Assembly (NCBI GenBank): GCA_034440595.1
Contig: JAWXCH010000529.1
Span: 1-12,658 of the forward strand
Length of the DNA: 12,658 nucleotides
Source of the DNA: JAWXCH01 sp034440595
GTDB lineage: Bacteria; Planctomycetota; Planctomycetia; Pirellulales; JALHPA01
Reading direction: 5' to 3'
Shown: positions 1 through 5,981 of the stretch, in pieces
Numbering within the stretch: position 1 is the first letter of the stretch
Layout: every line of letters starts with the position of its first letter
Notes under the pieces: model-generated
The model's input: the letters and a program-made list of their open reading frames with translations, nothing else
The model's database searches: none
Told to the model about the DNA's origin: nothing
Translations under genes and position numbers: made by a program

Positions 1-2
1 CA

Positions 3-56
3 CTCATCGTACGAACGCGGACTGACCTCTACCGCATTCAGGCGGAAAAGAAGTAG
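3..56 (+). CDS. C-terminal end of an unidentified protein (partial, cut by window start)
   Basis: One plus-strand frame is open from the window edge to a TAG at 54-56 and reads LIVRTRTDLYRIQAEKK. The residue mix (alternating hydrophobic and charged, an R-T-x-T-D-L-Y-R-I core, a lysine-rich tail) looks like the last beta-strand of a real protein. It is reminiscent of the closing strand of PQQ-like beta-propeller proteins, where similar '(V/I)RTxxxLYRI' ends occur. That family guess is inference from 17 residues. The other two plus frames give less protein-like text. The rest of the gene lies left of the window. Confidence 0.35.
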   Translation, partial: LIVRTRTDLYRIQAEKK

Positions 57-102
57 GGATCGCCGGCGAGCTTGCCAGCGGTGAACTGCAATTGCAGCAA
101 TT

Positions 103-148
103 CACCTCTCCCTCTGGGAGAGGTCGACGCCCCAGCGGCGGGTGAGGG
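103..148. repeat. Interspersed palindromic intergenic element
   Basis: An 8-base perfect inverted repeat, CCTCTCCC (105-112) and GGGAGAGG (116-123), encloses a 3-base loop. A second small GC hairpin follows (CGCC...GGCG around 128-140), then GGTGAGGG. This layout (CCTCTCCC, loop, GGGAGAGG, a GC-rich variable part, GGTGAGGG) matches a repeat style I associate with planctomycetes and some other bacteria. Only one copy lies in this window, so repeat status rests on recognition, not on copies seen here. The rest of the 57-308 gap shows no gene I would support. Confidence 0.5.
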
Positions 149-283
149 CTTTCTTGAAGCACTCCATGCGCCACGCGTTTGAAAAAATAAATGCTGATGC
201 GTACTCGCACGACGGGACCGATCAATTATTTGTCAGACGGAACGCGACGAATACACCGCTGATACCCGGCGTAGACAATTGCT

Positions 284-300
284 CTTTCACGGAGTGAAAG
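284..300 (-). terminator. Hairpin just downstream of the phosphofructokinase gene (possible terminator)
   Basis: A perfect 7-base stem, CTTTCAC (284-290) and GTGAAAG (294-300), with loop GGA lies 8 bases beyond the stop of the minus-strand phosphofructokinase gene. Its position suits a transcript end. Neither side carries a T tract, so it is not a textbook intrinsic terminator. It could instead protect the 3' end of the mRNA. Confidence 0.35.
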
Positions 301-308
301 GCAACAGA

Positions 309-1466
309 TTACGTCCCCGCCGTGACCGTTTCTGTCTCGCTTGTCGAATGCGAAAACGGCGAATGGAACGGGCTGCCTACCGATGAGGAATCTCCAAAGC
401 TGATGCCCAGCGCTCTGGCGGCCTGCACGGCCGCACTCTTGGGGTCCACCGTCGAGAGCCGATTGACCGCTTCGCTGATCGGCACGCTATGAATATTCGG
501 CGGCTGATAACAGATCATCTCGCCAAACTTCTTATGGTGTACCAGTCGCACGGCATGCGCACCAAATTGTGTTGCGAGAACGCGATCGAACGTCGTTGGT
601 GCACCACCGCGTTGCAGGTGACCGAGCACCACGCAACGCACTTCGCGGTGCAACCGGTGCTGGATTTGGGAGGCAACAACCTGACCGATGCCACCCAGCT
701 TCATCTGCTGCTTCAATGCACCACGGTCTTCACCGACATGACCACCGTCCGGCAGGCGTGCACCTTCGGCAACGACTACCAGTGTGAAACGCTTGCCATC
801 CTGATCGCGCTCCAGGATTTTGTGGCAAAGGTTCTCAAACGTCCAATCGATCTCAGGGATCAAAATGGCATGGGCACCACCGGCAATACCCGAATGCAGC
901 GCAATCCAACCGGCGTGGCGTCCCATCACCTCCAGCACCATTGTTCGCTCGTGACTGGCGGCCGTCGTGTGCAGCCGGTCCAAGGCATCGGTCGCACAGG
1001 CCACTGCACTGTCAAATCCAAACGTAAACGCAGTGGCCGATAGATCGTTGTCGATTGTTTTTGGCACGCCAACGACAGGGATGCCGTATTCATGAAACTG
1101 TTGTGCGATTGCGAGTGAGCCATCACCACCGACGCAGATCAGCCCATCCAGTTCGAGTTGCTCGCAAGTCTTGCGCGAGGCTTCCAGCAGAGACTTGTCG
1201 ATCTCCACCCGGTCGTTCTCTCCGGCGACGGCGACAAAGCGACCCTTATTGGTCGAGCCGAGAATCGTACCACCGCGAACAAGAATGCCCGAGGTGTTCT
1301 TATTGTTGAGCGGCAGGTAACTGACCGGGTCAACCAGCCCCTCGTACCCTTTCAGAAATCCGACGCAGTCGTAGCCCAGTTGGCTGCCCGCTTTGACTAC
1401 GCCGCGGATGACGGCATTCAGGCCCGGACAATCCCCACCGCTGGTCAGGATACCGATTCGCTTCAT
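309..1466 (-). CDS. pfkA: ATP-dependent 6-phosphofructokinase
   Basis: Phosphorylates fructose 6-phosphate to fructose 1,6-bisphosphate, the committed step of glycolysis, in the cytoplasm. The 385-residue product opens with the nucleotide-binding loop ILTSGGDCPGLNAVI (6-20). It carries GGTILGSTNKG (65-75), GGDGS (113-117), PKTIDND with the catalytic Asp139 (135-141), MGRHAGW (181-187) and LGHLQRGG (281-288). The residue equivalent to E. coli Gly104 is Gly116, which favours ATP; pyrophosphate enzymes have Asp there. The position equivalent to Gly124 is Lys136, as in pyrophosphate and plant-type ATP enzymes, so this belongs to the mixed 'long' or group III lineage, where phosphoryl donor is hard to call. 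It is longer than E. coli PfkA (about 320) and ends in a Ser/Thr-rich tail (about 359-385). The ATG at 1466 puts the glycine loop at the correct distance; no strong ribosome-binding site precedes it. It appears to be transcribed alone. Confidence 0.93.
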   Translation of the reverse strand: MKRIGILTSGGDCPGLNAVIRGVVKAGSQLGYDCVGFLKGYEGLVDPVSYLPLNNKNTSGILVRGGTILGSTNKGRFVAVAGENDRVEIDKSLLEASRKTCEQLELDGLICVGGDGSLAIAQQFHEYGIPVVGVPKTIDNDLSATAFTFGFDSAVACATDALDRLHTTAASHERTMVLEVMGRHAGWIALHSGIAGGAHAILIPEIDWTFENLCHKILERDQDGKRFTLVVVAEGARLPDGGHVGEDRGALKQQMKLGGIGQVVASQIQHRLHREVRCVVLGHLQRGGAPTTFDRVLATQFGAHAVRLVHHKKFGEMICYQPPNIHSVPISEAVNRLSTVDPKSAAVQAARALGISFGDSSSVGSPFHSPFSHSTSETETVTAGT

Positions 1467-1549
1467 GAGAATACTCTGGTTTGGCGTGAGAATGTGGGTT
1501 TAAACAAACAAGGGCCGCCGCCATTCGGCCGGTGAAAACCGTTGCAAAC

Positions 1550-1610
1550 GACGGTACACACCGTCACTAAACATACCGAAGTCCGTGGCAAAAGCAACGT
1601 TTTTCGCCAC
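1550..1610. other. Two hairpins in the gap between pfkA and the SGNH hydrolase
   Basis: GACGGT (1550-1555) pairs with ACCGTC (1560-1565) across ACAC. A second structure pairs GTGGC (1585-1589) with GCCAC (1606-1610), extended by AAAA with TTTT around one unpaired C. Neither is followed by a T run on either strand. On the minus strand they lie 84-144 bases upstream of the phosphofructokinase start and downstream of the possible small ORF. They may belong to that leader or mark the end of the small ORF. The remainder of 1467-1945 shows nothing else I can name. Confidence 0.3.
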
Positions 1611-1682
1611 GATTGCCTAGAAAGCATAGGGCGCAATCAGCAAATACCGTCCCGCGACAGTTGTAGCATTAGCACTTACGAT

Positions 1683-1829
1683 TCACGCTCGGTTTGCTGA
1701 TGCTTGCAACGCCGCCTGGGCTTGGGAGAACCGTTGCGTCGTGGATGCCATGTACCCAGACAAGTTTTTCCGCAGAGTGTCCTGCAATGTCTGGGCTATC
1801 CTGGCACGATTGATCGCTGGAGTCGTCAC
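1683..1829 (-). CDS. Possible small protein, 48 residues, unknown function
   Basis: Reading from a GTG at 1829 to a TGA at 1683, the frame encodes 48 residues, beginning MTTPAINRARIAQTLQDTLR and ending QAALQASANRA. The composition is Ala/Gln/Arg-rich, predicts mostly helix, and looks more like protein than like a random frame. A GAGG sits 8 bases before the GTG, a usable ribosome-binding site. The frame extends upstream to an ATG at 1919, but those extra residues (rich in Arg, Cys and His) look less natural. No family is recognised. The gene would lie on the same strand as, and upstream of, the phosphofructokinase gene, in an otherwise unexplained gap. A chance ORF or a decayed gene remnant is equally possible. 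Confidence 0.35.
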   Translation of the reverse strand: MTTPAINRARIAQTLQDTLRKNLSGYMASTTQRFSQAQAALQASANRA

Positions 1830-1945
1830 AATCGGTGCCTCGCGTAAATGTGGATCGCGCCGTATTCTTGCAAGGGACTGCGAGCAGCCGAGTTGCATTC
1901 CCAAAGATTCACCATTCAACCTTCAACTTTTGGAGTGGAAGAAGT

Positions 1946-2710
1946 ATGTTATCAGCCCGACTTATATTCATCGTCGTCGTTGGTTTTTTTGCGATCGGCC
2001 AGTTTTCGAAGGCTCAGGACGCCACAGCCACCGCCAAGAAACCAGCGGTAGCAAAGTCCGTCAAGATGAACAAGGCTGCCAAGCCGGCACCACGTGGTGC
2101 AGACTGGGTCAAACGTCACGAAAGCTTTAACGAGATCATCAAAAAGGGAGATGTTGACCTGCTTTTCATCGGCGACTCCATCACCGACGCATGGGACGAC
2201 ACCGGCAAGGCAACTTGGGAGAAACATTTTGCTCCATTGAAGGCGGTCAATCTGGGGATCAGCGGGGACCGAACCGAGCATGTTCTGTGGCGGTTGCAGA
2301 ACGGCAATGTTGAAGGGATCAAGCCAAAGCTGGCCGTGCTGATGATCGGTACGAATAACTCGAATGGCAATGATTACACTGCCGAGGAGATCGGCGGTGG
2401 CATCAAGGCGATCGTTACCGAACTGCGCAAGCGACTTCCCGAGACGAAGGTTCTCGTGCTAGGCATTTTTCCTAGGAACGAAAAACCGAATGCACAACGT
2501 GCCAAAAACGCCAAGGCCAGCGAGATTGCCGCAACCACGGCCGACGATCAAAACGTGTTCTATCTGGATATTGGCCAGAAGTTTCTTGAGCCGGACGGCA
2601 CCCTGTCCAAAGAAATCATGCCCGACCTGCTCCACCTCAGCCCACAAGGTTACGAAATCTGGGCCGCCGCCATTGAGCCAAAGGTTAAGGAGCTGATGGG
2701 GAAGGAGTAG
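1946..2710 (+). CDS. Exported SGNH/GDSL-family hydrolase (PAF-acetylhydrolase-like esterase)
   Basis: Probable serine esterase or acetylhydrolase of the SGNH superfamily, exported from the cytoplasm. The substrate is unknown; this branch includes carbohydrate O-acetylesterases and platelet-activating-factor acetylhydrolase relatives. The 254-residue product starts with a signal peptide (1-24: MLSARLIF, hydrophobic core, then SKAQ as a likely cleavage site). A Lys/Ala/Pro-rich linker follows to about residue 50. Block I is FIGDSITDAW with nucleophile Ser78. Block II is NLGISGD (102-108). Block III is GTNN, with Asn137 for the oxyanion hole. The Asp227-Leu-Leu-His230 pair completes the triad. 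The ATG at 1946 was chosen over the longer frame starting at 1835 because it gives a clean signal peptide and has GGAAGAAG just upstream. A strong terminator follows 62 bases after the stop, so it is probably a single-gene transcript. Confidence 0.88.
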   Translation: MLSARLIFIVVVGFFAIGQFSKAQDATATAKKPAVAKSVKMNKAAKPAPRGADWVKRHESFNEIIKKGDVDLLFIGDSITDAWDDTGKATWEKHFAPLKAVNLGISGDRTEHVLWRLQNGNVEGIKPKLAVLMIGTNNSNGNDYTAEEIGGGIKAIVTELRKRLPETKVLVLGIFPRNEKPNAQRAKNAKASEIAATTADDQNVFYLDIGQKFLEPDGTLSKEIMPDLLHLSPQGYEIWAAAIEPKVKELMGKE

Positions 2711-2771
2711 GGGGATGCTTCGAAACACCACCCGTCGAACTTAGGATTGGGACGATGGATCAGGAGACATA

Positions 2772-2818
2772 AACCACCCGAGGGTGCGAGAGATTGCGCC
2801 TTCGGGTGGTTCTTTTTT
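2772..2818 (+). terminator. Strong intrinsic terminator after the SGNH hydrolase
   Basis: AACCACCCGA (2772-2781) pairs perfectly with TCGGGTGGTT (2802-2811). An inner stem, GGTGCG with TGCGCC (two G-T wobbles), stacks inside. Six T residues (2813-2818) follow on the plus strand. This is a textbook Rho-independent terminator. It ends the hydrolase transcript and separates it from the defence-like gene pair that starts at 2987. Confidence 0.9.
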
Positions 2819-2935
2819 GCGAAAGCCTGCGAGAATGATTCCCCTGCAAACTTCGCCTTTTCCGCAGTTCCCAATCCTCGATTCCCGAAAAAAAGGCCGT
2901 ACATTGGCATTTTAACGCCATTTTGCGCAGATTCC

Positions 2936-2965
2936 TTGCGGATTGACAACGAAAAGCGGTATAGT
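2936..2965 (+). promoter_or_regulatory. Possible sigma-70-type promoter for the RloA/RloB-like pair
   Basis: TTGCGG (2936-2941) and TATAGT (2960-2965) are separated by 18 bases and lie 22-51 bases before the ATPase start. A closer match to the -35 consensus, TTGACA (2943-2948), is present but sits only 11 bases from TATAGT, too close to pair with it. A promoter is needed here because a terminator precedes the gene. The exact boxes are tentative. Confidence 0.35.
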
Positions 2966-2986
2966 TGAAGTGAAAGGGTCACCGCA

Positions 2987-4261
2987 ATGCTCATTGAATT
3001 TCGCGTTGAGAACTACCGTTCGCTCAAAGGGGAGCAGATTCTGACGATGGAAGCGGGGCGTGCCGGCGATGAGGCCGATAATCGTCCGCGTACTGTCGTT
3101 GGTTACGATACTCCGCTGCTGCCCGTTGCTGCCCTCTATGGTGCCAATGCCAGCGGAAAATCAAACGTTCTTTCGGCGCTTGCATATATGCGGAGTGCAG
3201 TTCTCCATTCCCATCGGCTATGGGAGCCTGATGGCGGTGTTCCGCGCGATCCGTTCGCGTGGGGAGATTCGCAAACAGAACCTTCTCGGTTTGAAGTCAC
3301 AATTATTTTGGAAGGAGTGCGCTATCAATACGGGTTTGCAGCTACAGACGCTGAGTTTTCGGAAGAGTGGCTGTTCGCCTGGCCTAAAGGAAAGAAGCAG
3401 ATCTGGTTTGAACGGGACGATCAGGTTTTTAAGTTTGGTGAGCATTTGCGTGGTGAGAATAAGCAGATCGAGGAGTTTACTCGCCCGAATGCACTGTATC
3501 TTTCGTCGGCGGTCCAGCTCAGACATGGGCAACTAAGTCCGATTTACCATTGGTTTCAGTCTATTCAACCCTTGATTGTGCCGCCGGAAATCTCGCCTGC
3601 TCCCGGCCTGGTTTCCAGAATTTGGAAGCTTGCACGATTGCTCAAACGAGAAGACTCGCGGCAAGGCACTCTTTTTAACGAACTTAGTTCATCCTCGCTG
3701 ATGGATCGTTTTCGAACATTGCTCACAAGCGCCGACATCGGAATCGTTGATATTCGAGCGAAATACCAGAAAGCAGCGGGCACAGTAGAGACAACTGATC
3801 CGGTTCAATTTGAGTTAAAGCATCAAACTGAATTCAAGAATTCGTGGCTGCCACTAGAACAGGAATCACGTGGTACTCAAACTTGGTTCTACATGGCACT
3901 ACCGATTCTGGAAGCAATTGACGCGGGTGCACTGGTATTGATTGACGAGCTGGAAAGCAGTCTGCACCCAGTTTTAGTTCAAGAGTTAGTTCGCCAATTC
4001 AATGATCCAACCGTAAATTCAAATAACGCGCAGTTGATTTTTACAACGCACGACACCAATCTACTTGGAACAACAGTTGGCCAACCGATCTTGCGACGCG
4101 ACCAAATTTGGCTTACTGAGAAGGATATTTCGGGCGCAACCTCCCTGTACCCATTAACAGACTATCACCCACGCAAATCTGAAAACTTGGAGCGCGGATA
4201 TTTGCAAGGAAGGTTCGGTGGGGTTCCAATACTTGGAGAATTCTCAATAACGGGAGAATGA
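2987..4261 (+). CDS. AAA15/OLD-like ATPase, RloA/AbiLi type (abortive-infection component)
   Basis: ATPase of the SMC/ABC-like family with an interrupted nucleotide-binding domain, known from abortive-infection and other anti-phage systems as the sensor or motor subunit. The 424-residue product starts MLIEFRVENYRSLKG, the usual family opening. Walker A is GANASGKSN (52-60). A central insertion spans about 70-290. ESRGTQTW (293-300) stands at the signature position. Walker B is LVLIDELESSLHP (316-328) with Asp320 and Glu321, and the switch histidine is in FTTHDTNLL (352-360). The C-terminal block RDQIWLTEKD (371-380), LYPLTDY and RGYLQGRFGGVPIL is typical of RloA/AbiLi relatives. No Toprim nuclease domain is fused, unlike classical OLD; that role may be supplied by the next gene. 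AAAGGG at 2973-2978 precedes the ATG by 8 bases. Base composition drops here, for example 25 of 60 G/C at 4021-4080. This suggests horizontal acquisition but does not prove it. Confidence 0.85.
   Translation: MLIEFRVENYRSLKGEQILTMEAGRAGDEADNRPRTVVGYDTPLLPVAALYGANASGKSNVLSALAYMRSAVLHSHRLWEPDGGVPRDPFAWGDSQTEPSRFEVTIILEGVRYQYGFAATDAEFSEEWLFAWPKGKKQIWFERDDQVFKFGEHLRGENKQIEEFTRPNALYLSSAVQLRHGQLSPIYHWFQSIQPLIVPPEISPAPGLVSRIWKLARLLKREDSRQGTLFNELSSSSLMDRFRTLLTSADIGIVDIRAKYQKAAGTVETTDPVQFELKHQTEFKNSWLPLEQESRGTQTWFYMALPILEAIDAGALVLIDELESSLHPVLVQELVRQFNDPTVNSNNAQLIFTTHDTNLLGTTVGQPILRRDQIWLTEKDISGATSLYPLTDYHPRKSENLERGYLQGRFGGVPILGEFSITGE
4252..4256 (+). promoter_or_regulatory. Ribosome-binding site that decides the rloB start
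   Basis: GGGAG at 4252-4256 is only 1 base from the first ATG (4258), which overlaps the upstream stop as ATGA. It is 7 bases from the second in-frame ATG (4264). The second spacing is the functional one, so initiation at 4264 is preferred. Coupling to termination of the ATPase gene at 4261 is likely either way. Confidence 0.6.
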
Positions 4262-4263
4262 GA

Positions 4264-4893
4264 ATGGGCAGGGGATGGCGAAATCGAGATTCTCAAAGAG
4301 GCCGGCGCAGTGGATTTTCAACGACTCCTAAACGACGGATCCTTGTCGTTTGCGAAGGTAAACAGACCGAGCCTGGCTATCTGAAAGGATTTCACCAGAA
4401 ACATCGCAGCAACGTGCTTGTGGTCGAGGTGGTTTCTGCGTCCGGCAACCCGATGACGATGGTTGAAGAAGCTATTCGACTTCGAGATGCTGCAATCCAA
4501 CGCGCAAATCGAGAGGGAGATCCGTTTCTAGCATATGAAGCAACATGGTGCGTATTTGACTGCGACCAACACGCAAGAATCCCAGAAGCCATTCAAAAAG
4601 CAAACGGAAACAGCATCCGATTAGCCATTTCTAACCCCTGCTTCGAGCTTTGGTTGTTGCTCCACTTTCGCGATAATCCTGGCCAGCAACTGGGCAATAG
4701 AATGTGTGAGCTGCTGCGAGAACACGTTCCTAAATACTCGAAGCGGGTTCGTTATTCCGTCTATGCTCACGGATATGAGCAGGCCGTCAAGCGTGCTCAA
4801 AAAATTGACCAAGACGCAACCGATGCAAATGAAGAAGGTCGCAATCCATCCACAACCGTTTATCTGCTGACCGAAGAGATACGAGCCGGCTGA
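4264..4893 (+). CDS. rloB: RloB-family protein (AbiLii-like), putative Toprim-type effector
   Basis: Partner of the upstream ATPase. RloB-family proteins are found beside RloA/AbiLi ATPases in abortive-infection loci, where this subunit is the probable effector. The 209-residue product has a basic N-terminus (1-25). Next comes the strand-loop ILVVCEGKQTEPGYLKGF (26-43) with Glu31 and Glu36. Acidic FDCDQH (98-103) places Asp99 and Asp101 as a Toprim-like DxD pair. SNPCFELWLLLHF (123-135) is the family hallmark, and NPSTTVYLL (194-202) is near the end. The Glu plus DxD pattern resembles metal-binding Toprim nucleases; nuclease activity is inference. The frame also contains an ATG at 4258 overlapping the ATPase stop, but the ribosome-binding site fits 4264 better. 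No third gene follows: the next gene converges from the other strand 40 bases downstream, so the cassette is two genes long. Confidence 0.87.
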   Translation: MGRGWRNRDSQRGRRSGFSTTPKRRILVVCEGKQTEPGYLKGFHQKHRSNVLVVEVVSASGNPMTMVEEAIRLRDAAIQRANREGDPFLAYEATWCVFDCDQHARIPEAIQKANGNSIRLAISNPCFELWLLLHFRDNPGQQLGNRMCELLREHVPKYSKRVRYSVYAHGYEQAVKRAQKIDQDATDANEEGRNPSTTVYLLTEEIRAG

Positions 4894-4933
4894 AAGCTAA
4901 TTTCGGAAAGTTGTGTAAACACGGTGCGCGCGG

Positions 4934-5890
4934 CTACTCCGTCCCCGCCAAACTCCCCTGCACCATCTCCAGCGCACGCATGTTCGCCAGGCCATTTTCA
5001 GCCGGGCTGGGCAGCTTGCCGGTTTGGATTGCGGTGCAGAACGCGTTGACCTGCTCGGCATATTGATCCGCATGCTGCACGAAAATGGTTTCAGATCCCG
5101 TCGAGGTCGTGAGAATCAATCCGTCACCTTCTTGCGGCAGAACCCCGTTGCGCAGTTCAATCGAACCACCGGTGCCGACAATTTCAATCCTATTCCGGTC
5201 AGGGCACTCAAAGCTGCAATCGATCAGCGCCTGCACGTTATTTGGAAATCGAATTTGAATGCCACTGGTCATGTCGACGCCGCTTTTGCTAAACACCGTC
5301 CAGCCACGCGACTCGATCGGTTCCATCCCGCTGAAGAGCCGTGCCGCGTTGATGCCATAACAGCCCAGATCAAACAGTGCCCCACCGCCACGCTTGGGAT
5401 CGGCACGCCAGTCGCTCGGGTTCAACTGAAACGAAAAATCCATCTTCACCAGCCGTAGCTCGCCAATCCGTCCGGCGGCAAGCAGTTCGCGCGCCTTGGT
5501 CACGCGCGGGTGATGCCGCCACATAAAGGCCTCCATCAACTGCACACCAAAATTGCTGGCGACTTCGACCATCCGCTGAGCCTCTTCCTCATTCAGAGCG
5601 AGAGGCTTTTCGCACAGGATATGCTTGCCGGCTTTGGCGGCTGCGTCGACATACGGCAGATGCATCTCATTAGGGAGGGGAATATAGACGGCATCCACAG
5701 TCGGATCGGCCAGCAGCTCTTCGTAGGAACCGTGTGCCCGCGGAATGCTGAATTCGGCGGCCCATTGCTGCGCCGTCGATCGGTCCCGACTGGCGATGGC
5801 AGTCAGTTTGGCCTTCTGAGAGTTTTGAATACCGGGGATCAAGCCACGGCGGCTAATCCGGGCACAGCCGAGAATTCCGAATCGAATCAT
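4934..5890 (-). CDS. Gfo/Idh/MocA-family NAD(P)-dependent oxidoreductase
   Basis: Cytoplasmic dehydrogenase that probably oxidises a sugar, inositol or related polyol using NAD(P); the exact substrate cannot be read from sequence. The 318-residue product has an N-terminal Rossmann fold starting FGILGCARISRR (4-15). The catalytic-Lys motif EKPLA is at 94-98 (Lys95), and MEAFMWRHHP is at 119-128. GGGALFDLGCYGIN (168-181) places Tyr178 where many relatives have His. That D-x-G-x-Y pattern and the EAFMWR block resemble the dimeric dihydrodiol dehydrogenase, D-xylose dehydrogenase and glucose-fructose oxidoreductase branch. Length is normal for the short members, and no Tat or Sec signal is present. 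It runs convergent with the RloB gene and divergent from the aminotransferase gene (91-base gap). The ATG at 5890 gives a complete Rossmann start; no clear ribosome-binding site is visible. Confidence 0.88.
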   Translation of the reverse strand: MIRFGILGCARISRRGLIPGIQNSQKAKLTAIASRDRSTAQQWAAEFSIPRAHGSYEELLADPTVDAVYIPLPNEMHLPYVDAAAKAGKHILCEKPLALNEEEAQRMVEVASNFGVQLMEAFMWRHHPRVTKARELLAAGRIGELRLVKMDFSFQLNPSDWRADPKRGGGALFDLGCYGINAARLFSGMEPIESRGWTVFSKSGVDMTSGIQIRFPNNVQALIDCSFECPDRNRIEIVGTGGSIELRNGVLPQEGDGLILTTSTGSETIFVQHADQYAEQVNAFCTAIQTGKLPSPAENGLANMRALEMVQGSLAGTE

Positions 5891-5935
5891 AGGATCACAA
5901 TTTCGTGGATTAGTGTTCAGGGAGATTCTACGGTA

Positions 5936-5965
5936 GGCGTGGCGAAGGTTAGTTTCGCAAACGCC
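5936..5965 (+). other. Imperfect hairpin in the divergent promoter region, 16 bases before an ATG
   Basis: GGCGT (5936-5940) pairs with ACGCC (5961-5965) and GCGAA (5942-5946) with TTCGC (5954-5958), separated by small bulges. It occupies the 91-base gap between the divergent oxidoreductase and aminotransferase genes. It could be an operator or a structured leader for the aminotransferase mRNA. No factor is identified. Confidence 0.3.
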
Positions 5966-5981
5966 AATCGGCCGGTACGAT

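Noticed and set aside
4..225. Minus-strand 73-residue ORF over the first repeat
   Set aside because: It reads through a palindromic intergenic element, is rich in Pro/Arg/Cys, and has no motif.
489..1043. Plus-strand 184-residue ORF opposite pfkA
   Set aside because: It is the complement of a well-supported phosphofructokinase gene and shows His/Thr/Arg-rich text without family motifs.
309..1466. Pyrophosphate-dependent phosphofructokinase
   Set aside because: The donor-site motif is GGDGS, not the GGDD pattern of pyrophosphate enzymes, although Lys136 keeps some doubt.
2943..2965. TTGACA/TATAGT as a promoter pair
   Set aside because: The two boxes are only 11 bases apart, too short for sigma-70 contact; TTGCGG at 18 bases was preferred, with low confidence.
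2747..2968. Plus-strand 73-residue ORF between the hydrolase and the RloA-like gene
   Set aside because: It runs straight through a strong intrinsic terminator and a likely promoter, so it is not expected to be translated.
2987..4893. PARIS (AriA/AriB) or retron-type defence system
   Set aside because: The second gene has the RloB hallmarks (SNPCFELWLLLHF, NPSTTV) rather than a DUF4435 AriB pattern, and no reverse transcriptase or retron RNA is visible.
4905..4930. Terminator between the RloB gene and the convergent oxidoreductase gene
   Set aside because: Only a 4-base GTGT/ACAC pairing with a 2-base loop is present, and there is no T tract on either side.
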